NCBI GenBank assembly: GCA_019614645.1
Contig: JABWDB010000005.1
Coordinates: 14,125,001 to 14,189,000, forward strand
Length of the DNA stretch: 64,000 nucleotides
Direction: 5' to 3'
From: Stratiolaelaps scimitus
Lineage: Eukaryota > Arthropoda > Arachnida > Mesostigmata > Laelapidae
Shown here one piece after another: positions 47,501-60,000 of this stretch. Within the stretch, counting starts at the first letter, position 1. The number at the start of each line of letters is the position of its first letter. Both the position numbers and the translations under genes were made by a program. The notes under the pieces were generated by a model. That model saw only the letters and a list, made by a program, of their open reading frames with translations, was not told the DNA's origin and did not search any database.

Positions 47501-50500
47501 CAATTCTACTATTGTCCTACGAACCGAATACGTAATTCGTCTGGCCTTATCTTTCTTTATTCCCCTAGATTAGCTATTACAACTCGTTCAGGAAACAAAA
47601 CACCCGGCGTTATTATTTCTTCTCGAAAATCGACTGCTCGGAGACGTCATAAAGCCGCAACGATGGATAGATGATTCCGGCCGGAGGATTATGCTGACGG
47701 TCGCTCGAGTGATTGCCCGTCGCCGTTGTAACTGATCCCCGTGAAATAACGACTAGCAATCGATAGATTCCCAGACCACGGGGGGGGGCCCGCTCTCGTG
47801 CAAAGAGATCGGTGGATAGCCCGTTCTAGTGATCGTGTGCGAATCGATCTCTGCGAAACGTGTTTTCATCCGTGGATCCTCCAATTGTTTGTCATCCGTT
47901 CGGATGACACTATATATATCAGTCGAAGGACTAATATATAGGCGTCGCTCACCGGGCGCTCTTTAGCAGCCCATCGACATCGTCGTCGTCGTCGTCGGTA
48001 GTCACCAGCGAGACTTTTTTTCGGTTTACTCAACAGTTCCCTATCCGCTCGGACGAATGGGCGAACGGACGGATGCATTGTCTGTCAGCGTCGACCGTGA
48101 AACTTCTCTGGTCAACCTCCGATGGGGTGGACAGACCATCGATGTTCTTCTCCGTTGGGTGCGGGCCGGGGACTGTCGGCGTGACAAGCACGCTCGTACG
48201 CCCTCTCTTTCTATGTCTGCTTTTTCCTCTGTGACATGACAAGAGCAGGAGGCTATGGCTTCCGCCTCACCTCTTTGGCCAAGGGGATCCATCTCCCGGC
48301 AAGCAAATTTACATGTATATCCCGTTTCGAACGAGAAGCCTGAAAGCTACCGCCCCGCCTCCCACCCAGGCCCAGCTACCAACGCCGTCCAGCTCAAAGC
48401 CGAGCAACGAACCGAGTGCTCAATTCTATTCACGCTCAATTTGCCTTTCCACCAGGGCCACCCTCGGGCCCCGAGGCAGGCCGACTTTCCCTAGTTTCGT
48501 AGCTCTTGCACGTTCTCTCTATCCCGCTCGCTCCTTCTGCATCTCCAACGGACTGAATTTGGTGACATTCGTCCCTCAGCAGCAGTGACTGGTTGGATCA
48601 ACGCCTGAGCGAAACGGAACGCTTAATTCTATAAAGTAACAAGAGCATCGCTAGATCCTCTTGTGTAACAAATCCATTTAGTCAATACCCAATAGATTAT
48701 TATCATCATCAGCCACAGAAGCAGCAGCAGTAGCAGCAGCATTGTCATCATTATTTAGTATTTAACATATTTCAGCTCTCGAAGTGTTGCGTGGCACAAT
48801 GTTTCCCAAATGATCTCAGGGGGTTACTAGGTTACTATTATTATTTTACCCATTCATCATCGAGTGCTTCATAAAAATCAGCGTTCCCGCTCATTTGCCC
48901 CCCTTCTAGACAGCTCTTGCTGAGGACAGTGACGTTAAGCATCTCCCACTTTAGTCGTTTGAAGTAAATATCTGTTCAAACAGACTAATTTGATTTACGT
49001 CGTTCTCTCTCGCTCTCTCTCTCTTTCGCCCTTCGCATCTCTGAACATGTTGCACACTCGACTTGGGCCCGACCGGATAGCTTTCTAAACTCCGTAGACA
49101 CTACGGGAGCGAAGCGAAGCATCAGTCATTCGCCTGCGTGGGTCGGGCAGCTTACAGGGTCCCCCGCCATCTGGACTCATGATCCGGCCCGATGGGCAGC
49201 AGATCCGCCATCCCTAACGCAGCCCACAGTAACCCCACTTCGCAATACGTTTGCCGCCATCTCCGTTGCTGGAAATCGCCACCAATAGCATCACGTCGAT
49301 CGTAAGGCGAGTCTGTAGCCGGCAGAGTTGCCTAGTGGCCCAGTGACTTGTGGGCGCTCCTTTCAGATCCTATCTCTCTCTCTTCCCATCTCTCGGCTTC
49401 GTGGCATTTCAGCCTTGCGGGTGCTTTGACGTATTCCGGAGTCCGTGTGTTCGGCTGGTGCTGGCCGTCGTTCGGAGTAATTCTGTCCCATTCCATTCCG
49501 CGCGGGTAGTTTCGTTAGAGGAGGCGAAAAAAAAACGCCACAGCAACGTGACTGAAGAGGAAGACGAGGCAAAAAGCCCTCGTGCGAGAGAGTTCGAAAG
49601 TCAGAAGATGCTGAGAACCCCGAAGTATGACCGACTCCGAAGTAAAGACGGCACCAATGAGCAGGCAAAGCAAAATAGAGAGAGAGAGCATCCGTCATCG
49701 AGGAGGCCTTCGCGTCCGTTTAGCTTTTGTGGAGGCGACGGCGGCAGCATCTGCCCTTCTGCGAGCACCACTCGGAGAAGCGGGGAGAGAGGATTTCCCT
49801 GTCATTCAGATACAAACCGAAATGACGCTAGTTTCCGGTGGCGGCGTTCTAGGGGTTCACGTTTGCGGTGGGTGCTTTGGCGCTCCGTAAGGGATTATAG
49901 TCTTTGAGTCGACTATATTGAATAGACTGGTTAGTGGTAAAGGTAAACAACTCAATCAGATTCATTCACTTTGACGAAAGGTTGATTTGTTCATTTCTTT
50001 CGTCTTACCGCCACATCGAAGAGACTGACAGACGTCATGTCATCATCAGAATGCTTGATGCCAATATGTCTACATGTTGCGCCATTTTTTACGGCCATTT
50101 TTGCTTCTAAAACAATAGGTGAATATTCATATTGAATTCATATTCACGTTGCAACTAACCCACGTTCAGTACGGCTTTTGTCGCAAAATAGTATGATGAG
50201 GCGCATTTTCATCCAACGCTGATATATGTCCATATGTTCAACTGATATGCTTGCCTGGTACCAGAAGGCAGCTCCTATCGAAAACGCTGCCAGCTGATTC
50301 TCCGAGTAGGTAATCTATGGCTTGTCAAGCGGCTGCAGTGTACGATGACCTGTGGGGAAGCTGCCCTAGCGTCTGACCAAATATGAGCTTGTTCCTTTGT
50401 TTTCCTCGTCCTCCTGTCAGCCAAATTCTCAGGGGAAACCTATACCTGAGGTTTCGGAGTCGGCCAGTAGTGTTTGTAGAAAGGTACGTTGTATAGCGAA

Positions 50501-51569
50501 ACAAATTGATTTGTCGCTCTCGAGGCACGTACGCACCAACACGCTCGTTGGTGCACATTCGTCCCTTGTACAGTAGCTGCCGCAACAATACCCTTTGTCA
50601 GCGAGACAGAGAAACATGCGCAAGCTCATGATCGAGCATCGCTAACAAAAAGGATTACCCACCAATTACGGTCGATCAAGTAGATACGAGAGAGAGAGAG
50701 AGAGAAAAGGTTGAGCACCTGGGGAAACATCTTACTGTGAAGCCTATTTATAGACCGTACGCCGTATGCAGACGAATCGCCCCCAATGCTAGCATTTTCA
50801 ACGCGCTCATTTTCTAGACGGAAATGAGGGGCATATATTCATGCCGCGAGTAGATTCGTCTTTAAAGTTTCGTCGATATGAAATCAATGACGGCGACCTC
50901 CTCACATAGACTTTCATTGGGATATAAAGTGGTGTGTTTTCCATAAGCTGATGTTTTTCAACTTAAGCTAAATGGCCGTTTTTCGTCGATCTGTCATCAA
51001 ATGGTTATGTGCTCAAATAGTAACCGAATATAACCGTACGTGTCCAGTCAGAAAAAGAAACCAACCATTCAATTGGGATAAAAACGTCTATTTACAGTTT
51101 AGCTTGAATTATAAAGGTACATTTGTCCCTTCGAGCCGTGCTATATGTTCTATACAAGCTTAAAAAAGAGTTCAAGCTCGCCGTTCATTTAGCGGTTCTC
51201 TCTCTCTCTCTCTTGATGGTACATTATTATATAAGATTATACCGCGTCAGTTTCGACCAGCTACTTCGGCCGGTTTCACTTTCGGTACAGTAATGTCTGT
51301 GGCATCGGTCTGGCACACGCACCCTGCACAGACAAACGCACAAGTATAGGGGTGGGTGGACGAAGCTGGTGGTGGTGGCAAAGCCTACCTCTGCCTTCAC
51401 CGTAGCCCTTGCCGCTGAAGGGAGACGACTCTACGAGGCGTAGCGATATCATAGCCAACCAAGCGCGGAACGTACATAGCAAGCTATGTGGCAACGGCCC
51501 AATGCGCGTCTATAGCCAGTACACCGAGCAAGCCGTGCAAACACGAGCTATCGAGATGGAGAGCGAGTG

Positions 51570-51609
<40 letters not shown>

Positions 51610-54600
51610 AGCACCAGCATCAACTGCTCAACTCTATCAGGGGTCGCATACGAGTTGGATTCATACCAGTGCCTGTATTTACTTGCTCACTAATAGAAAC
51701 TGCCGCAATCAGTGGGTCCGTGCTGTTTCGTTACACTAAACGACGCTCGTCGGTCCACACATTAGCAGTCTTATAGTGCAATTCGTGTGAGTGGTATTGG
51801 GAATAGCGAGTAAGCAACTCGAGATATTTGTCGACGTTGTATGCATTGATTGAGTTTTACCTTTACCATCGATGTTGATTTACGTGATTATTGGCAATAC
51901 AATTTGCATTTCCATATAAACCTACACATCAATGTGGACTTACGCGTTGCGCTTCACTTGCTACCAGCGACCTCACAATTTGTAGTGACTTTGGTCATCC
52001 TTAGCAAAAGTTGACTGCTCAAACTTGAGGATCACACAAGCGCAAAGTAGTCAGCGGCATTTTACGGCTATATGAACAAACGCAAGGTCCACAGATCTAC
52101 GTCACCTTCAGGCACCGGCTCTACATAATAGCCGCGAGCAATAGCTATCCCGCAGGGTGTTCCATCTCGCAGATGCATTGTATGCTACCCACATCGATAT
52201 GCGAGAGAATTAGAGAATTACTCTGTAGCTTTCCGTCTGAATGGTCGATGAATGTAACAACAGTAGCAGTCCAACAATGCAGCAGCAACGATGACGAGAA
52301 CGATGCGTACAATTTATGATCGTTTTCGTGATTCGTGCACCGATATGACGACGCTTATTATACCGCTCGTGCAATGTACAGAGAGGTGTACAGTACCGCA
52401 TCTAGTTTAATATCAATAGCGCAATGCTTACTTCTTGTGAATCACTGAAACACGCTCGGTGAACGCGCGTGTGTGTGTGTGTGTGTGTAGATTCCCTGGG
52501 CATTTATGGAAAGTCGCCCTGTTGTGGTCACTGCAACTGTTCCATGATCAGTTCGCTGTAGACTGCCAACCGACCAGCAGTATCATCTATATCTGTTACA
52601 CACGATCGGTCTTCTCCGTTAACTCGTCCCCGTAACACAATACAATCGGCTGCAAGTCCGCTTGACCTTCACAGCTTGTGCGTTGGACGCCGGCTGTGCG
52701 GCGTCTCGTACTTGACAGGGCCCAATCGACATATCCAATATGTGATATGGTATTTATACCTGATGCATAACAGTAGCAACAGTATCATAGCAGTCACCGG
52801 CCGGGCAGCACTTAGGCAGCAGCCGTCACCCTCAACTACAACAGTGTCTAGCTTCGTAGCTAGGTAGCAGCACCAATCAATGAAAGTGTCGAAAAGTGTG
52901 TCATCCTCTATAGGCTCACGAACCTATCCCAACCAACAAACCACCTGGCCCCTTGCGCCCGATGGTCCTACACACGTACGTACCTTCCGCTGTGTCCAAT
53001 CCATAGATAACCTTCGGCAGTCCCGCTGGTCAATTTCTATAACACACCTATACAGCGGGAGGGTGATAGTGTACTCATTATGCACTGAACATACCCGGAT
53101 ACCAGCAACGGCCGTAGTGAGCTGAGAAGATTTACGAAAGTGTGGTTTGCGTTTCGCCCGCATGCACAAGGCGATCAGCAGTGGTTGACAGGCAACACCC
53201 GACAGGCGGCCCAGTCGCATCGAACGCGTCCCACCGACTCGGACATAAAATGAAAGTTGGCGAGAGGTTCAATCGACGTGTGTGGTGTGTCTCTGATCTG
53301 GTACCAGTTCAATGACCACATAGATGTACGACTATAGAGAACATTGAGAGGCCTGCATAGGTGTAGAGAGCTCTGCTGCTGGTATTACTACTGTTACTAG
53401 CTTGGCTAAAAAGAGGCATGATTCAGTCAGCTGTGCTTGTTCGGTCAGTTGGCTCTCTCCATGAGTTGGCTAGTGAGGTTGGCCTCGGCCGAGACCTTAT
53501 AGCTGGGGCAGCTATTTGGTATGTCCTGGTCACCTCGGCGACCTCACACGACCTGACGTACAAACTGACTGATACTCATCGATGAGCCTGACTTGTGGAC
53601 AGCTGTGGTAGCACTGATGCGCGGCGCCACCGATCAAAATAGTGCCTAGTCTGTTCATATTGTCGGTTGTGGTACCAGACAAGGTAGAGTTGCACGAATT
53701 TCGTGGTAGTGCATCGCATGACAGTGCAGGTAGGCCAGCCGTAGGTTGGGGTGTGGGCGAGGGTTAACGCGTTGTATGGCGACATATACTTGGGGATCGT
53801 GATGTCGATCCATCCACATATTGAAGCTTCCACATATTGTAAGCGAATTGATACTAGATGCTGTCGGTTCCACACAGCGTATTGACACATCGAGTGTCCA
53901 CCACCGGTAACATATCTAGACAATATAGGCGTTGCATTGTAATTTGACCTCGAGAGGTGACACCTAGTTGGTGTGTGATACACCCCGGCATGTACTCACC
54001 ATTCAACCGGTGGTTCCCCGGGTGACTACGATGCTGGAGGTAATGCAGCCCTTCCGCATTTCTGTTGAACATGGATGTCTGTTCGTTTTGAGAGAGGACT
54101 TTTGAGGAATCAACAAAAGCCGTATGAAATTAAATGCGAACGCATTGATCTATTTTTTTTGTAGGATACAAAAAGTATATCTCACAGAACACAACCGAGA
54201 CGCATGGGTAGGTGTATTGTATCCATACAGCCTTGATACCTGTATCCTTGAAAAATCATACATTCTGAAAAAAAAGGTCAAATCACCGGCTCAATGTAAC
54301 GCGAAATAACGTCTATCGCTAAGGTTTACTTTAATCCGTTCCCATCTATGCACACTACTCTTCAACCATCGCTGAACAGCCTCGCTCCACTGGAAGGCAC
54401 ACGAGTCATCAATCAACAGTCGTAACTGATTTCGCTGATATAATAAGTGGCAACATTATTCCCGCTAAGAGCTGAGGCCTGTCAGATAGGGGAGCAGCTG
54501 AGATTCAGCTTGAAAAAACAGTTAACATTATTCCCGCTGTATTGCCGTGCGTGTATAAGCGTGGCGTTGAAACGGTGAAGACTACCAACCCGCTGGTTGG

Positions 54601-56790
54601 AGGCGCCGCTTGATCTTGGTGGTCAGAAGCTGACCAAGAGATGGTCAGGTAAAGGCAGGATTCAGCCGAATGGCAGAGAGAGACTCAATGCGGTTTCCCC
54701 TTCCTCAACTGGTGCAAGAATCGAGTGCAAACTCCTGACTCGGCAGAACGCCGACACAACAAACAAGACCGACAGCAATAACAACGACGCCATCGACTAT
54801 TCTGCCCGGCGTATCTCTCTGCGACTGCTGCTGCCGCTGCCGCCGCCAACAGTACAGCTGTCTAACATCGTCTTCCCCTGCGCAGGGGAGGTACTGCCAT
54901 TAATCCTCCGCTTCCCCTAGATTTTTACTTCGTTCTCGCGACGGCCGGTTCGGTCCTCATCTTCCGGCGAAATATGTCTACTAACGATAACCGGACTAAC
55001 CGATACCTTTCCACCAGGCGTCCACTTCCTCCGCCATCTCAGCAGCATCAGCAGTAGCCTGCTGTTCTTTCACGTCGTTCCATTCAGAACCGATGAAAGA
55101 GAGGTAGCGGAGGGGGTGAAGACCGGATCGGGGAACACATGGGATACGAGACACGCTGTAGCAAGACTGTCGCTGTGGCAATCAAAGCATGCTATCTCCG
55201 CCAGCTGCAACTAGAAACTCTGCCCGGACCGCTTAACCGAACAGTCCCTCTCGGCAGTCGCGGAGTTCCGCAGAGGGAACCGCTTGGGCATCGGCCGGCC
55301 GGCCCGCCCGCCGCGACGCCCGCTTGCCACTGCACGATGGTACACTGGAGCGGGTGAGGGCAAGTAAGTGCCAGGTCCAAGTTCCGAATTCCAGGGTTGG
55401 TTGCCGCCGTTCTTTTCTGCTCGGGGAACGCCCTCTATGAAATTGTAGACGTGACGATGTGGCAAGCGATTCGGCGTGGGTCGTCTCGCCGTGTAGTGAA
55501 CCTGGTTGTGTAGGAACCGCTCTCTTTTAGAGGTAGGTAACACGCGGGTAGTGTGGCTGGCTGGCTGGCTGGCTGGCGAGTACGTAGGCATCAAGCAACG
55601 CGAAGCGAGAGAGTAGGAAAATGATGCTGAGTACGCCAGTAACCAGTAGAAGTGGTGGTAGTAGTCGTCCTTTGCAACTTTTCTCGCTGATGCCTGTGCC
55701 ACTGATCCAGTCACAGCAATGGGACGAACGGTAACCGGTGGCAGAACCGACTTCGGTCCCCGTTTAGGCTTTGGGCGTTAGGTTCGCCACGTTTACACAA
55801 AAACGGCCTGCTCCCGACTTCCTGTGCCTGCCGGTGTAGTGGAACCGCTAGGCAAAGGAAACGACATGGCCACGTTTGCGGCGTCCACAGGCGGATACGT
55901 TGACGCCGCCGGGTGTGGCGGTGCATTTGAAGCGAAGGAACTATCAACTAAGGGAGGATGAGCGGCACTACTCGCAGTGATATGGTTTCACATATTACTA
56001 CCGCGGTCGGTTACGTGGAAGGCGGGCTGGTCCTTCGGGAGGTGTTTATGGGGGTACAGAACGATGCGCCGACTGACCTCAGTGTCAATCATGGCTCTGG
56101 TGGCACGATTGTGCACATCTATGCATGTGGAAGCGGCTAGACATAGCACGTAGGTGGCATGCAGGACAAGTGCGCGTTGCAAGTGCCGAGTCCAACGGAT
56201 GACGGCGATATATTCTTAGTATACTTATTGTATAGAATTATATATTCGAAATGAGAAACATTTCAAGAACACCTTCACTGGCTGGTGCGGCTGGGAACAG
56301 GTGTTCCCGGTGGTTACCCGAATCAGAGGATGACATACCTTGAAAATTCCGAAGCGTTCTTATATGTTATTGCTGTAATTATGAGAGGCACTCTAATCGG
56401 AAATATGTTGGTGTAATGATCATAATAATATTAAGAGAAATATTTAATTTATTGTTGTTGTTGTTGTTGTCGTTCGTGCTGCTTCCGCAGGCCCGCTGTA
56501 TTCTTCTCGAGACACTCTCATTGCTGAAATCGATAAATGCCACCTCATTGCTTATCGCGGATGATGGTCCGGATATAGCTCAGTGGTTCGATCTCGGGGT
56601 GCCCGGAGGCTCACTTTACAACCTGAACGAGCATTACTTCGACTATCATCACACAAATGCCGACACCCCTCTGCTTATGTCGCCGGATGCTCTCGATAAG
56701 GCCACGGCCGTTTGGACAGCGGTGTCTTACGTGCTGGCGCAGATTAGCGTCCGACTCAACCACGATGCTCCGAGCGTCAAAGCCAGTTAG
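38535..56790 (+). CDS. CPQ: Carboxypeptidase Q (peptidase M28), complete eight-exon gene
   Basis: A zinc metallodipeptidase of the M28 family, like vertebrate plasma glutamate carboxypeptidase; it should hydrolyse dipeptides in lysosomes or after secretion. Coding exons are 38535-38550, 38854-39030, 41572-41711 (or 41715), 41951 (or 41964)-42157, 42980-43229, 45843-45995, 46551-46798 and 56491-56790, giving 496 residues by the preferred model (human about 472). Residues 1-19 are a signal peptide (MKFALAFTCLAFVAVGTV). Family blocks: DKYGPRFTG, VPRWERGE, GKVVVYNQPYVNY and SLYTPHTG. Active site: His306 and Asp318 (GGHIDSWDVGQGAMDDGGG), Glu352-Glu353 (YTAEEMG), Asp380 (MESDYGTF) and His450 (FDYHHTNADT), matching the two-zinc ligands and catalytic base of the family. 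Intron phases are 1, 1, 0, 0, 1, 1, 0. No stop or frameshift was found. Intron 7 is 9.7 kb. Confidence 0.96.
38854..39030 (+). CDS. CPQ: CPQ exon 2 (rest of signal peptide and N-terminal segment)
   Basis: Acceptor CAAAATATTTCAG follows a T-rich tract; donor is GTGAGT. Phase 1 at both ends. It encodes the hydrophobic FTCLAFVAVGTV and a helical segment ending DRIINHITNT, aligned with the start of the mature family sequence. Confidence 0.93.
39403..39418. repeat. C homopolymer (one of several C/G runs)
   Basis: About 15 consecutive C. Similar runs of 7-14 lie at 14331, 14822, 40953, 41393 (G), 47779 (G) and 63907. Long C/G runs are uncommon in AT-rich animal DNA and can disturb sequencing, so base counts here may be inexact. 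Confidence 0.8.
41572..41711 (+). CDS. CPQ: CPQ exon 3 (WRQLATFVDKYGPRFTG block); 3' border uncertain
   Basis: Acceptor GGACCGATAG ends at 41571 and fits phase 1; it encodes the conserved FVDKYGPRFTGTTHLENAID. The end is 41711 if a GC donor (CAG|GCAGGT) is used, or 41715 if the adjacent GT donor (GCAG|GTGAAC) is used; see exon 4. Confidence 0.85.
41951..42157 (+). CDS. CPQ: CPQ exon 4 (VHTEDVPVPRWERGE block); 5' border uncertain
   Basis: Acceptor CATCGTATCAG keeps VHTED, which aligns with the family VHxE motif, but is in phase 0 and so needs the GC donor of exon 3. The acceptor at 41963 (CGGAAG) is in phase with the GT donor but deletes VHTE. The exon ends at donor GTACGT after ...HAKADSE. 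Confidence 0.88.
42980..43229 (+). CDS. CPQ: CPQ exon 5 (protease-associated region)
   Basis: Acceptor TTGTATCATGCAG, donor GTGAGT, phase 0 to 1. Encodes IRGKVVVYNQPYVNY, the alanine-rich ASEAAAKGAVAALIRSV and PKIPAISITAEDADLM, all strongly conserved in the family. Confidence 0.96.
45843..45995 (+). CDS. CPQ: CPQ exon 6 (first zinc-ligand His)
   Basis: Acceptor CTCACTGATTAACAG, donor GTAGTC, phase 1 to 1. Encodes EKPNELVIVGGHIDSWDVGQ with the zinc-binding His306. Too short for a long frame, but continuous in phase with exons 5 and 7. Confidence 0.95.
46551..46798 (+). CDS. CPQ: CPQ exon 7 (catalytic core)
   Basis: Acceptor TTTCGAAACACCACAG, donor GTGGGT, phase 1 to 0. Encodes GAMDDGGGSAISW (bridging Asp318), RAVLYTAEEMG (Glu352 base, Glu353 ligand) and FIMESDYGTFTP (Asp380). 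Confidence 0.97.
47284..47322 (+). repeat. Short dispersed repeat, copy 2
   Basis: 34 of 39 positions match 37993-38031, same orientation. Similarity does not continue beyond it. Confidence 0.6.
49350..49907 (+). other. 185-codon open frame inside CPQ intron 7, doubtful
   Basis: The frame is highly charged and Arg/Ser-rich (SLEEAKKKRHSNVTEEEDEA), with no domain, signal peptide or clear splice context. It overlaps a 111-codon minus frame. It may be an exon of a nested gene, a CpG-type regulatory stretch or chance openness in GC-rich DNA. Confidence 0.2.
51571..51606. repeat. (GA)n microsatellite
   Basis: About 17 GA repeats ending in AAAAG. Shorter GA or CT tracts lie at 17806-17822, 22047-22066, 25347-25363, 49005-49024, 50692-50706 and 51198-51212. 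Confidence 0.9.
56491..56790 (+). CDS. CPQ: CPQ exon 8 (last zinc ligand and stop)
   Basis: Acceptor GTGCTGCTTCCGCAG, phase 0; stop TAG at 56788-56790. Encodes LGVPGGSLYNLNEHYFDYHH with His450, then the C-terminal helix ATAVWTAVSYVLAQ. The upstream leucine run read in the same frame is the pyrimidine tract of the intron. Confidence 0.97.
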   Translation, partial: ARCILLETLSLLKSINATSLLIADDGPDIAQWFDLGVPGGSLYNLNEHYFDYHHTNADTPLLMSPDALDKATAVWTAVSYVLAQISVRLNHDAPSVKAS

Positions 56791-56889
56791 GGGGCCTGGC
56801 CCCCGCCCACATCGTCGTTAAGCGGGAATTGTGTCTTGTGCTGTCGAGACACCGGGACAGTGAACATCGAAGACATTCGAACGTTTAGA

Positions 56890-56895
56890 AATAAA
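56890..56895 (+). terminator. CPQ poly(A) signal
   Basis: AATAAA lies 100 nt after the CPQ stop, the only such signal close behind it. Cleavage would be expected shortly after, near 56910-56920. Confidence 0.65.
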
Positions 56896-57070
56896 CGATG
56901 TACAGCTGTACAGTAGTGATCGCTGGCTTCAATGAGATCGAATAGAGGTTTCGTGTGGTTTTTCTCATTGTTATTGAGGTAATTGCGGTCAGTCAGAGAT
57001 TAGCTCTCTGTTCGTCACATGACTATTAGCAGTAAAAAAAAAGCAGAACAATGCTGATTACAGGTTACGA

Positions 57071-60000
57071 ATGATGACGACTATAAAACGATATCGATGT
57101 TATCCAATCACCCACTGCAGGCTTACGCTAAGTACGAGCCTCGTGTCGACAGCAACAGGTGCGCCCGCACGCGGTTCGTTTCAAGCTATACAGCAAAATT
57201 TACTTCGCAATATTTGTCTATTTTGCGCGACAATCGTTTTGCTTGTGATTATCCAACTTTTCTCAAATGCCATCGATCGACTGGGTGTCTGTAGAACTCC
57301 GTGCCCGAGATTCTATGTAACGTAAGTATAATAGTAGTAGTCGATAGTGCACGCGTGGCGTTAATTGAAGTGCGCTCAATTTACATTGAAACAAGTGGCT
57401 TTAAGTTGGTTTAAGAATGGCGACAACTTGACGAGACCGTGCCTTCACTGTCTTCGTACCGCAACGTCACGACGCATGATGAAGAATCGCTGACGTTGGC
57501 GCCAAATAAAATCGCTTCATTGTTCGCTATAGCATCCGGCTTTCGTTGGAGCTCCGAATATTATCGAACGAGATGTATCATACCTATGATGCGATCCATC
57601 AGTCGTTGGCAACTCTGGCTGGGAGCAATTCGTCGTACACGCGTTAAACTCGCGGTGGAAACTAACGAGGGTGTCAGCACACCCGATGGCGGGAATATTC
57701 AAACAACGTCCAACGGAAGTGATTAATCGCTCGGACAACGGCTCTGTTAAGTAAAGACACTTGGTGCCAATGTGACCGTCTAATTAATAGTCAAAAAAAA
57801 TAAGGACTATAAATAGAGAGGTGCGATTGATTTATGCATTTGCCGTATATTGATAAAATTAATATAACAATATTATATTGGTCCTCCTGCATTGGCAGTG
57901 GCAGCAAAAAAAAACAAATAATCAAACAAACCCCACAATATGTGCGCTTCATTGACGTAGTTGACAAGGCCAGAACAAAGTCTAGGTTATGTATGCGCAA
58001 TATTGACTTGTATAGGCCCAGCTCATTTTTATGTCGGCTACATGTGGAGTGGACCAACGTCACCGTTAACTCAACGTCAAGAAACCCCGTGTACAGGTAA
58101 TATAAACGAAGAGCGAGAATGGATTATTGAATTAATCGAGCTTTCATCAAAACTGTATGCTTGATATAAAAAAAGTAACCTATATGGAATGACATATTTG
58201 CAAACCTCGACCCTTATCATACCCGTCCATTATTTATTCAGAGAGCGTTCGTTGTCTCAGCGCGTTTAACTATTTCCCTGAGATATAATCTTCACGGATC
58301 AGTTATCGATCGGTGTTTGTTCAGCGGATAGAAATTGCAAACATATTCGCAAGTGTACATAAAACCACCAAAGCATACCTTGCTTTTTCATCAACGGCCT
58401 CAGGAGCTAGAGTTTCCTATAAGCGAGTAGCCTTTCTGCTGAGCTTTTTATCGTCAGCGGCTAAACGCGCTGGGTAGAACCGACCTAAGATGAACGAAAT
58501 TTACTTGATGATGATGATGATCACACTTTTTTAAAAAAAAATGGGAAAAAACCTAAAATTCTTCTCCAGAGTTGTTCAACACTATGTCCAGTACTCACAG
58601 GCCCGTCATCGCCTAACTCATTTGGATGGCGTGGGATGCTGTCAACGACGCCATCAGAATGGCGTTCCCCGTATCGTTTCTCTCGTTTAGAGATGAGTAC
58701 CTCGTAAAGTGTTCAAAGCCTGAGGGGTCTGGCGCGTCCTCCTACGACCATTGAGGATCGTACACGGTAGTGTGAAATGACACTGCGCGGTTAGGTTGTC
58801 ACCAGCTGGCGTTCTCTGGTGAAACAGTCAGGTAGATTCTTGGCTACAAGGCTTATCCCACTGTTGTAATCTATTGGAGGTCTTTGATTGGACGCGCTGT
58901 ATGACTGCAGATATACTATATGGGTACATCACAAATACAACCATGTAATTCACGTCCACCGCGTCATAGCACGCAACGAACGTTCGCCGTATAGCTTTGT
59001 GGCATCAGGATGAAGCTTCCGCAACAATAAAAATACTGTACAGGCAATGTTCAGGCCTTTGGTCTCCTATTGTCTACCTCCTGCTATCTAATGTACATGG
59101 AATACTCAGACTGATCCATCTGTCTTGACGGTGTTAATCTTACTGTGGATGAAATTAATCTACATTTCGCACAACTCAAATGTCGCCCATTAGTGGTTGT
59201 TAAGTTACATATGGACATAACGCCCGGAGCTTTATGAGCACGAGTCTCTAGGGTGTGTTTAATTTGAACACGTATTTACGTTGTTGATCGTCGTGTACGA
59301 CACGTGTTGATTTGGACGACAGCGAACGCGTGAATATTTTGCTTCATACGTGACGCAATACACCAACGGTCGAACTGATTAGCGATGCCTGTCTCTAACA
59401 GTCTCGTACTTACCTGTAATTTTGCAAAAAAAACATATTATAAATGGTGCGCGCACATGAGTATTTGCGTTAAGTAACACAACTTTGTCTACAGTATATC
59501 ATGGGTCGATTTTATCATCGATCCACGCGTGAATAAAATGGATCATGAGGAAAGATACTAAACCCCGTGCAAATTAGTTCGGGCGCTTCTCACAAGCCGA
59601 CAATCCGCGCAATATAATTTCTAACGAATATTTCTAATCCGGGAACATTTGGCAAAGGGCTACATTCCTACATTGGTTGCACGCGAGGAATGCCCTGTAG
59701 ATTCAGGGCCGACAAAATTCTTCAGCATTTCTTGTTCGAGCGCTGGTCAATAACAGCACGAGCTGTGCTGTACGTCATCCCACATCAGACCCGATGCAGA
59801 ATATTCCATCGAAAATGCACTTGACTTACGCTGATCATTTTCCCATGACATTATCGTCTTTCTGCGCCTCCGAGATACCTGCTGATGCCTGGATGAACCA
59901 TGCTGTGAGCAGCGATCGACACATGACAAAGAGGCAGCGAGTTCAAAAGCTCTCGATTCAGCCACGATTTCTGCCTAGGTAGCATGGTAAATATAAGGCA

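Larger units (their letters stand above)
46799..56490. other. CPQ intron 7 (9.7 kb), no supported nested gene
   Basis: It holds a short dispersed repeat at 47284, GC-rich stretches at about 47600-49900 and 54500-55950, (CGT)n near 47980, (CT)n near 49005 and (GA)n at 51571-51606. Several frames of 80-185 codons are open in the GC-rich parts on both strands; none gave a convincing splice chain or a known domain. Confidence 0.7.

Noticed and set aside
52675..53125. Two adjacent plus frames in CPQ intron 7 (52675-52867 and 52880-53125)
   Set aside because: One acceptor only, frames not joinable by a clear intron, and a 98-codon minus frame overlaps.
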